A stretch of 21,280 nt of DNA from Alistipes sp. Its GTDB lineage: Bacteria > Bacteroidota > Bacteroidia > Bacteroidales > Rikenellaceae. The notes under the pieces are model-generated. The model was not told the DNA's origin. It searched no databases and saw nothing but the letters and a program-made list of their open reading frames with translations. The position numbers and the translations under genes are program-made. The stretch lies in assembly GCA_017559615.1 (NCBI GenBank), contig JAFYRB010000071.1, positions 1 to 21,280 of the forward strand. Direction: 5' to 3'. This document shows positions 8,224 through 16,070 of the stretch, in pieces; the stretch's first letter is position 1; the number at the start of each line of letters is the position of its first letter.

Positions 8224-10947
8224 TTAGAACAAGTCAAGCTGCTCGGCAGAGAAGCCAACATCGTCGCCCTCGCCACGGCTGTTATAGTCGACACCCGGCT
8301 GCACCTCGATATCCTCGCCTACGAACTCCGCAACATCGAAGCCCTCCTCGCCATCGCCCTCAACATCGGCAACATCCATAGGCTCCAACTCCTCCTCTTC
8401 AGGCTCCTCTGGCTCGACAAATCGCAATGTAGCAACCTCGTATGTCGTGATACGCTTACCCTTTGCACGATGGCTCTTGATACCGATAAACTCATCAACA
8501 TCGACCATCTCGGTTGGGCGCTGGGCATTCTGACCACCAAAGACAACCTCCAGCGTAGCACCCTTGCGGTAGGTCATCGCCACGAAGGTCATTGGCGCAC
8601 CCTCATCCAAGAAGTACTGCGTCTTATCACTTGCCTCGAGCTGGAAGCGCTTCATATAGTAATACTTCTGCTCGCCATCGTAGTAGCAGAGGGCATATAC
8701 CCTATCGGCTACGAAACGCTCAACACGTATCGTGTCATCAGGGAAGTGCTGTTGGATATCATATCCCGTAATGTAGTACTGATTCTTCGCAGTCCACACC
8801 ACAATCTTATCATCGCCCTTGAACTCGCCAAGTAGCATACCGCGACCATCGGCATTTAGACGGCGTACATCCTCATCGTACCAGATATTCTGGCCTCCGA
8901 GTGTAGATGTTCCGCGCTCCTTAAGCACAATCTTGTTGATTGAGTAGCGTGTAACAAGGTTACCAACACTCTGACGGCCCTTGATTGCGAGTGTCGAGAG
9001 GTCGAGGTCGATGATACACTTCTTCAAGCGGGCGCGAGGACGTAGGTAGATACGCAACACCTCGGCCTCACCATTAGGGTTAACCGACAAGTAGAGCAAC
9101 TCGCTCTTTGGCGTACCCTTTGTAAGGTCATACTCCTTATCGCGTGTGACACTCTTAATGGCACATCGCTTCATCATTATCGCGCCACCACGGCCATCGC
9201 GGTAGAGCATATTGTATATCGTGCGCTCGTCGTTACGCTTGTAGATACCAATGTAGTAGATACCCTTATCGAAGAATGCCTTTTCGGTAATCTTCGTAAT
9301 CTTATATCGTCCATCCTTGAGGATGATAATGACGTCATCGAGGTTCGAGCAATCGCAGACAAACTCCGCATCCTTCATACTCTTACCCATACCGAAGAAG
9401 CCCTCGGCACGGTCGACATAGAGTTTTGCGTTTGTGGATGCCACCTTCCACGCCTCGATAGTATCGAACTCACGAATCTCCGTACGGCGCTCCTTACCCT
9501 CGCCATACTTAGCCTTGATACGCTCGAAGTAGGCAATGGTGTACTCCACAAGATGCTCAATATCGTGCTTCGTAGCCTTGATATCCTTCTCAATCTGTTT
9601 AATCTCGTTATCGGCCTTCTCCGAGTCGTAGCGCGAGATACGGATGAACTTCAACTCCGTAAGACGCTGAACATCCTCCAACGTAACCTCACGGCGAAGC
9701 AACTTCTTAAATGGCTCAAGGCCCTTATCCACAGCCTCGTAAGCAGCCTCACGAGTACGGCAACCCTCAATCAACTGATAGAGTTTATTCTCGATAAAGA
9801 TACGCTCCAAGGATGCTGCGTGCCAAGCCTCGTTAAGCTCCTCGAGTTTAATCTCAAGCTCACGGCCAAGCAACGCCTTGGTGTGGTCCGTAGAGTAGCG
9901 AAGGATATCGCTAACGCCCATAAACACAGGCTTATCGTCTACGATAACGCAGGCATTAGGCGAAATCGAAACCTCGCAGTCGGTGAAGGCATACAACGCA
10001 TCAATAGTCTTATCCGATGACTCATCCGCCGCAACCTGAATAACAATCTCCACCTTCTCGGCAGTATTGTCATCGACCTTCTTAATCTTAATCTTACCCT
10101 TATCGTTAGCCTTGATAATAGACTCCTTGATAGACTCCGAAGTTGTGGTATATGGAATCTCGGTAATGGCCAACGTACGCTTGTCAATCTTCGAGATTCG
10201 CGCACGGACACGTACCGAGCCACCACGAAGGCCATCGTTATAGTTCGTAGCATCCATAATACCTCCCGTCTGGAAGTCGGGCAAGAGCATAAACTCCTCG
10301 CCACGAAGGTATGCAATAGAGGCGTTGATGAGCTCCACGAAGTTATGAGGCAGAATCTTCGAAGCAAGACCTACAGCGATACCATCAGCACCCTGTGCCA
10401 ACAGCAGCGGAAACTTAACAGGCAACGTAACAGGCTCCTCCTTACGACCATCATAGGCCAACATCCACTCCGTAGTCTTCTTGTTGTAGACCACATCGAG
10501 GGCGAACTTCGACAAGCGTGCCTCGATATATCGGCCAGCAGCAGCCTCATCACCCGTAAGCACATTACCCCAGTTACCCTGCATATCAATGAGGAGTCCC
10601 TTCTGTCCGAGCTGCACAAGCGCATCTTTGATAGAGGCATCACCGTGAGGGTGATACTGCATAGCCTGACCTACGACATTCGCGACCTTATTATAGCGGC
10701 CATCCTCCACGCACTTCATAGCGTGAAGAATACGGCGCTGCACAGGCTTCAAACCATCCGCCAAATGGGGAACGGCACGCTCAAGGATAACATACGAGGC
10801 GTAGTCCAAGAACCAATTCTTGTACATACCCGTAAGGCGGCGCATAGAGTCCTCGGCCTCGGTCAATGCTCCATACTTACCCTTTGGCGCATCCTGAGAC
10901 TCCATCTCCTGAGCCTCAACATCCATAATATCTTTGTTATCCTCCAT
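8224..10947 (-). CDS. parC: DNA topoisomerase IV subunit A (ParC)
   Basis: 907 residues, type IIA topoisomerase A subunit that cuts and rejoins DNA to decatenate sister chromosomes with ParE. Key parts: LDYASYVILERAVPHLADGLKPVQRRIL (46-73), VVGQAMQYHPHGDAS (91-105) and the catalytic tyrosine Y140 in AAAGRYIEARLS. At the quinolone-contact positions it has A104 and D108 where E. coli ParC has S80 and E84. The C-terminal part lacks a clear GyrA box, supporting ParC over GyrA. A long acidic tail (about 840-902) ends in QLDLF as the last five residues, a match to the sliding-clamp-binding consensus. The ATG shares one base with the parE stop (TAATG), so the two subunits are probably translationally coupled. 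Confidence 0.93.
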   Translation of the reverse strand: MEDNKDIMDVEAQEMESQDAPKGKYGALTEAEDSMRRLTGMYKNWFLDYASYVILERAVPHLADGLKPVQRRILHAMKCVEDGRYNKVANVVGQAMQYHPHGDASIKDALVQLGQKGLLIDMQGNWGNVLTGDEAAAGRYIEARLSKFALDVVYNKKTTEWMLAYDGRKEEPVTLPVKFPLLLAQGADGIAVGLASKILPHNFVELINASIAYLRGEEFMLLPDFQTGGIMDATNYNDGLRGGSVRVRARISKIDKRTLAITEIPYTTTSESIKESIIKANDKGKIKIKKVDDNTAEKVEIVIQVAADESSDKTIDALYAFTDCEVSISPNACVIVDDKPVFMGVSDILRYSTDHTKALLGRELEIKLEELNEAWHAASLERIFIENKLYQLIEGCRTREAAYEAVDKGLEPFKKLLRREVTLEDVQRLTELKFIRISRYDSEKADNEIKQIEKDIKATKHDIEHLVEYTIAYFERIKAKYGEGKERRTEIREFDTIEAWKVASTNAKLYVDRAEGFFGMGKSMKDAEFVCDCSNLDDVIIILKDGRYKITKITEKAFFDKGIYYIGIYKRNDERTIYNMLYRDGRGGAIMMKRCAIKSVTRDKEYDLTKGTPKSELLYLSVNPNGEAEVLRIYLRPRARLKKCIIDLDLSTLAIKGRQSVGNLVTRYSINKIVLKERGTSTLGGQNIWYDEDVRRLNADGRGMLLGEFKGDDKIVVWTAKNQYYITGYDIQQHFPDDTIRVERFVADRVYALCYYDGEQKYYYMKRFQLEASDKTQYFLDEGAPMTFVAMTYRKGATLEVVFGGQNAQRPTEMVDVDEFIGIKSHRAKGKRITTYEVATLRFVEPEEPEEEELEPMDVADVEGDGEEGFDVAEFVGEDIEVQPGVDYNSRGEGDDVGFSAEQLDLF

Positions 10948-12821
10948 TAGTTAACAGTTTTTGGGTTATCGACAATATCCTCCTCTACGCGAAGGTTGGC
11001 AACGATAAAGTCCTTACGATCTGGGGTATTCTTACCCATATAGAAGTCGAGAAGGTCGCAGATAGGATCATCCTTTGTAAGGCGCACACGGTCAAGACGC
11101 ATACCCTCGCCAATGAACTCCTTGAACTCCGCAGCCGAAATCTCACCAAGACCTTTGAATCGGGTAATCTCCGCCTGCGCACCACAGCGCTTCACCGCCG
11201 CAACACGCTCATCCTCCGAGTAGCAGTAGTGCGTCTCCTTCTTGTTACGCACACGGAATAGCGGCGTCTGCAAGATATAGAGGTGACCAAGACGAATCAA
11301 ATCGGGGAAGAACTGCAAGAAGAACGAGGTCAACAACAGACGGATATGCATACCATCGACATCGGCATCCGTAGCGATGATAACCTTATTATAGCGAAGG
11401 TTCTCCATATCCTCCTCGATGTTGAGCGCAGCCTGCAAGAGGTTGAACTCCTCATTCTCGTAGACTACGCGCTTTGTAAGGCCATAGCAGTTGAGAGGCT
11501 TACCGCGCAACGAGAATACCGCCTGAGTACGAGGATCGCGGCTCGAGGTGATAGAACCCGATGCAGAGTTACCCTCGGTGATGAATATCATAGTCTGTTC
11601 GGCAAGGTCACTCTTATCGGTGTAGTGAATCTTACAATCACGCAATTTCTTATTGTTGAGCGACACCTTCTTGGCAGCCTCACGCGCCTTCTTCTGCACA
11701 CCCGAGATTGCCTTACGTTCCTTCTCATTCTCCACAATCTTACGCTGCAACGCCTGCGCCGCATCGGGATGCTTATGGAGATAGTTATCGAGGTTTGTGG
11801 AGAGGAAGTCACCAACGAACTGACGCATCGTAACACCCGCCTCCTTATCCTTTGAGCCGAGCTTTGTCTTGGTCTGCGACTCGAAGATAGGGTCGTCGAC
11901 ACGTACCGAGATAGCAGCAATGATAGAGGTACGGATATCCGAAGGGTCGTAATCCTTGCGATAGAACTCCTTGATAGTCTTGGCGATAGCCTCGCGGAAG
12001 GCTGCCTGATGAGTTCCACCCTGTGGCGTATACTGGCCATTCACAAACGAGTAGTACGACTCGCCATAGCCATTGCCGTGTGTGATAACAATCTCGATAT
12101 CCTCGCCCGTAATGTGGATAGGTGCATACAACGGCTCGCTCGACATATTATCGTTCACCAAGTCGAGAAGACCATTCTTCGAGATATATGGCTTGCCATT
12201 GAGGACCACCGTGAGGCCGAGGTTAAGGTAGGTGTAGTTCTTGACCATCTGCTCCACATACTCCAAGTTGTAGGCATAGTCACCAAAGACCTCTCTATCT
12301 ACCACAAACTCCACGTAGGTACCATTCTGCTCCGCAACGCCACTCTCCGAGCGGTCGGTAAGTTCCAAGCCCTGCGCGAAGGTTACGGTACGCGCCTCGC
12401 CATTACGCACCGAGCGCGCTACGAAGTGGCTCGAAAGCATATTCACGGCCTTAACACCCACACCATTTAGACCTACCGTCTTCTTGAAGGCATCACCGCC
12501 ATACTTACCACCCGTATTCATCTTGCTTACGGCATCTGCCAAAGCCTCCAATGGAATACCACGGCCATAGTCACGAACCGAGACTCTATCGCCCTCGACA
12601 GTAATCTCGATGCGCTTTCCAGCACCCATAATAAACTCATCGATGGAGTTATCTACGACCTCCTTAATAAGCACGTAGATACCATCGTCAGACTGCGTAC
12701 CATCACCCAACTTTCCGATATACATACCAGGACGCAAGCGAATATGCTCGCGGGGCGAAAGGGTGACAATCGCATCTTTAGTATATTCGGCAACTTGATT
12801 TTCCAAGTTCAACTCTGCCAT
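10947..12821 (-). CDS. parE: DNA topoisomerase IV subunit B (ParE)
   Basis: 624 residues, the GHKL ATPase subunit that works with ParC. ATPase motifs: [13 protein letters not shown] (E54 general base, N58 Mg), VRDYGRGIP (D84 adenine contact), [13 protein letters not shown] (117-129). The transducer includes QTKTKLGS near 316-323. The Toprim domain has [10 protein letters not shown] (414-423, E416) and [11 protein letters not shown] (483-493; D485, D487, D489). Length about 620 without the large GyrB insertion favours ParE. It overlaps parC by one base and starts 24 nt after plsC. Membership in a plsC-led transcript is inferred from spacing, as no promoter-like sequence is visible between them. 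Confidence 0.95.
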   Translation of the reverse strand: MAELNLENQVAEYTKDAIVTLSPREHIRLRPGMYIGKLGDGTQSDDGIYVLIKEVVDNSIDEFIMGAGKRIEITVEGDRVSVRDYGRGIPLEALADAVSKMNTGGKYGGDAFKKTVGLNGVGVKAVNMLSSHFVARSVRNGEARTVTFAQGLELTDRSESGVAEQNGTYVEFVVDREVFGDYAYNLEYVEQMVKNYTYLNLGLTVVLNGKPYISKNGLLDLVNDNMSSEPLYAPIHITGEDIEIVITHGNGYGESYYSFVNGQYTPQGGTHQAAFREAIAKTIKEFYRKDYDPSDIRTSIIAAISVRVDDPIFESQTKTKLGSKDKEAGVTMRQFVGDFLSTNLDNYLHKHPDAAQALQRKIVENEKERKAISGVQKKAREAAKKVSLNNKKLRDCKIHYTDKSDLAEQTMIFITEGNSASGSITSSRDPRTQAVFSLRGKPLNCYGLTKRVVYENEEFNLLQAALNIEEDMENLRYNKVIIATDADVDGMHIRLLLTSFFLQFFPDLIRLGHLYILQTPLFRVRNKKETHYCYSEDERVAAVKRCGAQAEITRFKGLGEISAAEFKEFIGEGMRLDRVRLTKDDPICDLLDFYMGKNTPDRKDFIVANLRVEEDIVDNPKTVN

Positions 12822-12845
12822 AAAAACTCCTCTATATTTCTTTTG

Positions 12846-13574
12846 TTACTTATTCTTGCGAATCTCTGCCAACGTCTCGACCATATCCTCACGCACCTGC
12901 GACATAATATCCTTAATATCGCGGTTCTGAACCTCCTCCGCAGGTATTGCAGGGAGGATGCGGATGGTAATCTTATTACGCCAGTTCACCAACCAACCCT
13001 TGTGCACCATAGTATTTGTGCCATCCAAAACGATTGGTAGGATAGGCACTCCAGCATCCTTTGCTAAGATGAAAGCACCAGCCTTGAAGTTATGAATCTC
13101 GCCATCCTTCGAGCGTGTACCCTCTGGGAAGATTGACACCGAAGCACCCTTCTTCAACCACTCCAAGCCACGAGTGTGTACCAACTGCATAGCCTCCTTG
13201 GCACTTGCGCGGTTGATAACGATATCGCCGTGAGCATAGAGCAACTGGCCTACGATAGGAATTCTGTAAACCTCCTTCTTCGACACCCACTTGAAGACAA
13301 GCGGAAGGTTGTAGATGCTCAAGATGTCGACCATCGAGTTATGGTTTAGCACCATCACATAAGCCTTATGAGGGTCGATATTCTCCAAACCTATCACCTC
13401 GCGCTTCATAAAAATTGGAAGACCGAAGACAACGTCGGTAATCCACTTTGAGAGTCGGTGTACTACAACACGCTTTTTATCAAAGGGATAGCACACTACA
13501 AGAGCGATAAACGATGCGATAAATAGCACCGTTGCCGCTACCAAACATACGAGATAATAGAGAATAGTTAACAT
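12846..13574 (-). CDS. plsC: 1-acyl-sn-glycerol-3-phosphate acyltransferase (PlsC)
   Basis: 242 residues. It acylates lysophosphatidic acid to phosphatidic acid at the inner membrane. An N-terminal hydrophobic segment (about 2-29) serves as membrane anchor. The catalytic box is NHNSMVD (HX4D: H78, D83), followed by the glycerol-phosphate-binding NRASAKEA (121-128) and FPEGTRSKDG (149-158), then VPILPIVLDGT. All three motif blocks of the PlsC family are intact. First gene of the run leading to parE-parC-aroK-murI-ftsK-lolA, with a strong TATCTTTG promoter about 40 nt upstream. An acyltransferase for another glycerolipid or ornithine lipid cannot be excluded. Confidence 0.92.
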   Translation of the reverse strand: MLTILYYLVCLVAATVLFIASFIALVVCYPFDKKRVVVHRLSKWITDVVFGLPIFMKREVIGLENIDPHKAYVMVLNHNSMVDILSIYNLPLVFKWVSKKEVYRIPIVGQLLYAHGDIVINRASAKEAMQLVHTRGLEWLKKGASVSIFPEGTRSKDGEIHNFKAGAFILAKDAGVPILPIVLDGTNTMVHKGWLVNWRNKITIRILPAIPAEEVQNRDIKDIMSQVREDMVETLAEIRKNK

Positions 13575-13613
13575 AATAAACGCCGTTAGAATTTCACATT
13601 ATATTCAATTTTG

Positions 13614-13648
13614 CAAAGATACGATTTTTTTCGCGAAATATCTGCAAA
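13614..13648 (-). promoter_or_regulatory. Bacteroidales-type promoter for the plsC-parEC operon
   Basis: On the minus strand, TATCTTTG (13614-13621) is a perfect TAnnTTTG -7 box, followed by CA. The best -33 candidate is TTTG (13645-13648), 23 nt upstream, slightly longer than the usual 19-21. It sits about 40 nt upstream of the plsC ATG, in AT-rich DNA without coding potential. Confidence 0.65.
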
Positions 13649-13701
13649 TTTTTCACATAAAATTTTCAATTTTCCATCTCCTCGTCGCACCCCAACGCAA
13701 T

Positions 13702-13741
13702 AAAAAAAGAGGTTGACTAAAAATAAAATTCAGTCAACCTC
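13702..13741 (-). terminator. Rho-independent terminator after the GntR gene
   Basis: A perfect 10-bp stem: GAGGTTGACT (13709-13718) with AGTCAACCTC (13732-13741), a 13-nt AT-rich loop, then TTTTTTTA on the minus strand (13702-13708 read in reverse). It lies about 50 nt past the GntR stop and separates the ABC-GntR operon from plsC. Confidence 0.92.
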
Positions 13742-13791
13742 ATCAATATGTGGGAATTAGGCCTTACAACCCAAAATCTCGGCCACGCGCC

Positions 13792-14136
13792 CTAATCCTT
13801 TACTCTTACGTCGATAGTAAGTCCGATGTGCGAGAGTCGCTCCTTGAGTTTTGGCAACTCCTCGTCCATAAACTTCTTACGCTCAAGTTGTTTGATATGG
13901 TCCTTTGCGCCCTCCGCAACGAAAAATCCAATACCTCGGCGGTTGAAGATAATACCATCCGCCTCCAGCTTCTCGTAGCTACGCATAACGGTATTGGGGT
14001 TTACGCCCACCGCTGCGGCCATCTCCCTTACCGAGACTATACGCTCCATCTCTGCCCACTCGCCCGAGAGGATGCGCATTGCGATAAGCTCGTATATCTG
14101 TCGCCATATAGGCTTCTCTTCGGTAAACTGTATCAT
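13792..14136 (-). CDS. GntR family transcriptional regulator, YtrA subfamily
   Basis: 114 residues. The N-terminal winged helix-turn-helix (about 8-75) has the GntR pattern: PIWRQIYELIAMRILSGEW, SVREMAAAVGVNPNTVMRSY (recognition helix) and LEADGIIFNRRGIGFFV. Only about 40 residues follow, a short helical tail, which defines the YtrA-type subfamily instead of FadR- or HutC-type regulators with large ligand domains. YtrA regulators typically repress an adjacent ABC transporter operon. Here the gene is last in such an operon, 3 nt after the permease. It probably binds the two GTGTATTA-N6-TAATACAC sites at 15769-15790 and 15952-15973, and so also represses its own operon. The inducer is unknown; in Bacillus subtilis the ytr operon responds to cell-wall antibiotics. 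Confidence 0.92.
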   Translation of the reverse strand: MIQFTEEKPIWRQIYELIAMRILSGEWAEMERIVSVREMAAAVGVNPNTVMRSYEKLEADGIIFNRRGIGFFVAEGAKDHIKQLERKKFMDEELPKLKERLSHIGLTIDVRVKD

Positions 14137-14139
14137 AAA

Positions 14140-14847
14140 CTACCACTTTATTTGACGTCTCTTCAACGCGATATAACTCAAGGCATAAAGCACCACCGGG
14201 AGCAAAGCATAGAGGATATTACCCACCAACTCCACGGTCTCGATATTTGCCTCGATATTGACGTACCACTCTTGTTCAACAACCACATCGACAACACCAA
14301 AGAGAAGAAGGATAGCTCCCACTGCGGTTAAGAAATAGGTCAACACCAGACGTCGATGTGCCATAAGTGCTATAAGCAACGACGCAGAGGCAAAGAGCTG
14401 CATACAAACATACTGCATCCAATCAAGATACTCCGTGATGTGTGTATCAAAAAATACACTAAACGGCATCTCAACAGCGAGATAGTCGAATGGATAGACA
14501 ACCGCAATAGCCACTATGGAGCAAACAATTGCCGCTACGGGGAGTACCACCGCAAGATTGAAAAACATCGTCACCCAACGCTCTGCCGACGATACGGGGA
14601 GTGTCATAGCGAGGGTTCTTGAGCCTCTGTCACGCAAGAGCCACACCTCACGAACGGGGAATACTATCGCTGCAGTAGCATATACGAATAGCGACAATCC
14701 CGATGCCGTAGCCACGCTTCTGCTAAGCACACCAAAAAGAATAGGTATAGCAACCATACTCAACACGTTGAGCATATAGTTCTTCGACTGAACGGTATAG
14801 TTGTAGCGTGCATACTCCGCTGCACGTTTTAATGAAAATGCTGCCAT
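14140..14847 (-). CDS. ABC transporter permease, ABC-2-like, six TM segments
   Basis: 235 residues with six predicted membrane segments (about 25-44, 49-68, 92-118, 144-163, 167-190, 206-227). The loop after TM2, WLLRDRGSRTLAMTLPVSSAERW (split here: LLRDRGSRTLAM, LPVSSAERW), is the type seen in Bacteroidota ABC-2-like permeases, where it is the likely contact with the ATPase. There is no signal peptide or large periplasmic domain, which suggests an exporter or envelope-protection permease and not an importer. It is 5 nt after the ATPase gene and 3 nt before the GntR gene, so the three form one operon. The substrate is unknown. Annotation rests on topology and context more than on motif matches. 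Confidence 0.82.
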   Translation of the reverse strand: MAAFSLKRAAEYARYNYTVQSKNYMLNVLSMVAIPILFGVLSRSVATASGLSLFVYATAAIVFPVREVWLLRDRGSRTLAMTLPVSSAERWVTMFFNLAVVLPVAAIVCSIVAIAVVYPFDYLAVEMPFSVFFDTHITEYLDWMQYVCMQLFASASLLIALMAHRRLVLTYFLTAVGAILLLFGVVDVVVEQEWYVNIEANIETVELVGNILYALLPVVLYALSYIALKRRQIKW

Positions 14848-14852
14848 AACTC

Positions 14853-15680
14853 CTACTTATTAAAAATTGCACGAATAGCATCTCTGTTTGCCGAAGCGGC
14901 ATTAAAGAGAAGCTCAATACTCAACTGCGACTCCTCATCGCGCTCGTTCAACGCCACGGCCATATCTCCCGAGATGGTGCGCTCCGAGTAGATAACCTTA
15001 TCACCCTCCTCGGCCTTGCCAAACTTCAGACGCTGACATATCTCTGCCGTTGTGGCATTCAGCGCAACACCCTTAGCATCAAGGATTACGATATTATCGA
15101 GGAGCGACTCTACGTCTGCTACCTGGTGTGTAGAGATAACAACCATACGATTATCATCCACATATCCAGCCAACAATCTGCGGAAAACGCTCTTGGATGG
15201 GATATCGAGGCCATTGGTAGGCTCATCCATAAGCAGCATCCTCACGTTGCACGCCAGAGCAAAGGCGATATATGCCTTCTTACGCTGGCCCATCGACATC
15301 GAGTGCAGACGCTCCATAGGGTTTACGTTTAGCGCCTCGCAGTAGCCACGCATCTGCCCCATATCGAAACGAGGATAGAAGCACGACGTAACCTTCGCAT
15401 ATCGCTCCAGCGAGATATTTGGCAAGTCGAACTCCTCGGGGATAATCATCAACTCGCTGAAATTCTCTGGACGGCGAGTCATAGGGTTTACACCATCGAC
15501 CAGCACCTCGCCCTCGTCGGGACGCATAATGCCGCACGCAAGTTTTAGAAGTGTGGTCTTGCCGATGCCGTTGCAACCAAGCAGACCGTGAATATGTCCC
15601 TCGCCTAACTCAAGCGAGATATCGTTCAACACTCTCTTTTTTGCCGAGTATCCGAACGAAAGAGCCTTTGTTGTAATCAT
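14853..15680 (-). CDS. ABC transporter ATP-binding protein
   Basis: 275 residues, a single nucleotide-binding domain. Walker A is GCNGIGKTT (35-43), Walker B MLLMDEPTNGLD (148-159), and the H-loop histidine is H185 in VISTHQVADVE. Two motifs are non-standard: the signature reads SMSMGQRKK (127-135) instead of LSGGQ, and the Q-loop position is in MIIPEEF, with glutamate in place of glutamine. Both occur in ABC-2-type exporter ATPases, so activity is probably retained. The last 70 residues are a C-terminal extension with no motif I recognise. First gene of the ABC-permease-GntR operon. Its promoter at 15793-15823 carries an operator, and the leader is about 105 nt. Confidence 0.93.
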   Translation of the reverse strand: MITTKALSFGYSAKKRVLNDISLELGEGHIHGLLGCNGIGKTTLLKLACGIMRPDEGEVLVDGVNPMTRRPENFSELMIIPEEFDLPNISLERYAKVTSCFYPRFDMGQMRGYCEALNVNPMERLHSMSMGQRKKAYIAFALACNVRMLLMDEPTNGLDIPSKSVFRRLLAGYVDDNRMVVISTHQVADVESLLDNIVILDAKGVALNATTAEICQRLKFGKAEEGDKVIYSERTISGDMAVALNERDEESQLSIELLFNAASANRDAIRAIFNK

Positions 15681-15768
15681 AGTCGTAAAGTAAATTTAGT
15701 TTCAAAACCAAGAGTCCAACCTCCACCCTCGAGGGCTTCATTGTCACTCACTCTCGTTCTCTCTTATT

Positions 15769-15790
15769 GTGTATTACACCACTAATACAC
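15769..15790 (-). promoter_or_regulatory. Predicted GntR (YtrA-type) operator 1, ABC operon
   Basis: A perfect inverted repeat of 8-bp arms, GTGTATTA-N6-TAATACAC. Read on the minus strand, it begins exactly 2 nt after the -7 box TACCTTTG, so it covers the transcription start and would block initiation when bound. The same arms and spacer length recur at 15952-15973. A GTGT...ACAC palindrome is also what I recall for YtrA-type sites. Confidence 0.8.
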
Positions 15791-15792
15791 TG

Positions 15793-15823
15793 CAAAGGTA
15801 CTACCTTTTTCGTAATATCCAAA
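15793..15823 (-). promoter_or_regulatory. Promoter of the ABC transporter-GntR operon
   Basis: On the minus strand, -7 box TACCTTTG (15793-15800) and -33 box TTTG (15820-15823) both match the Bacteroidales consensus perfectly, with the preferred 19-nt spacing. The predicted start falls inside operator 1. Confidence 0.8.
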
Positions 15824-15917
15824 TTTTTTGCGCACTTTTTTATCACATAAAACAGCGCCCTACGTGCGTACAATAAACATAGGTATAGCATTTTAGCGAA
15901 AATTTTTTGCCCAAAAG

Positions 15918-15949
15918 TTTGGAGAAATAAAAAATTGGAAATATATTTG
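15918..15949 (+). promoter_or_regulatory. Promoter of the outer-membrane protein-GIN lipoprotein operon
   Basis: TTTG (15918-15921), 20 nt, then TATATTTG (15942-15949): exact -33 and -7 Bacteroidales elements. Operator 2 starts 2 nt downstream, so the predicted start lies inside it, as at the divergent promoter. Confidence 0.78.
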
Positions 15950-15951
15950 TG

Positions 15952-15973
15952 GTGTATTAGTTAAGTAATACAC
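15952..15973 (+). promoter_or_regulatory. Predicted GntR (YtrA-type) operator 2, outer-membrane operon
   Basis: GTGTATTA-N6-TAATACAC, identical in arms and spacer length to operator 1. Read in the direction of transcription, the two sites also share GT at the start of the spacer and AATAA just after the right arm. It is positioned 2 nt after the -7 box TATATTTG. Confidence 0.8.
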
Positions 15974-16070
15974 AATAATAGACAAAAATTAAATTCATCT
16001 CTTGATGTAACAAAACACACCACTTATACGTTTTAATAGTAACAGACAGGAGAATAAAAACGCAGAAGAT

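Larger units (their letters stand above)
15681..16070. other. Divergent intergenic regulatory region (390 bp)
   Basis: No gene is seen here. The region holds, from left to right: the leader of the ABC operon (about 15680-15786), operator 1, the minus-strand promoter, about 95 bp of AT-rich spacer, the plus-strand promoter, operator 2, and a leader of about 115 nt before the outer-membrane protein ATG. A perfect 7-bp inverted repeat AAAGGTA-C-TACCTTT (15794-15808) overlaps the minus-strand -7 box and may be fortuitous. Confidence 0.8.

Noticed and set aside
8224..10947. Whether the A subunit is GyrA instead of ParC
   Set aside because: It pairs by a one-base overlap with a 624-residue ParE-type B subunit and shows no clear GyrA box, so ParC is favoured.
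15680..15741. A possible upstream ORF in the ABC operon leader (ATG at 15739-15741, minus strand)
   Set aside because: It runs out of frame into the ATPase gene, has no ribosome binding site, and no peptide-like conservation can be judged. Chance is likely.
15794..15808. AAAGGTA-C-TACCTTT palindrome as a third operator
   Set aside because: It has no copy near the other promoter and its left half is just the -7 box of the ABC promoter.
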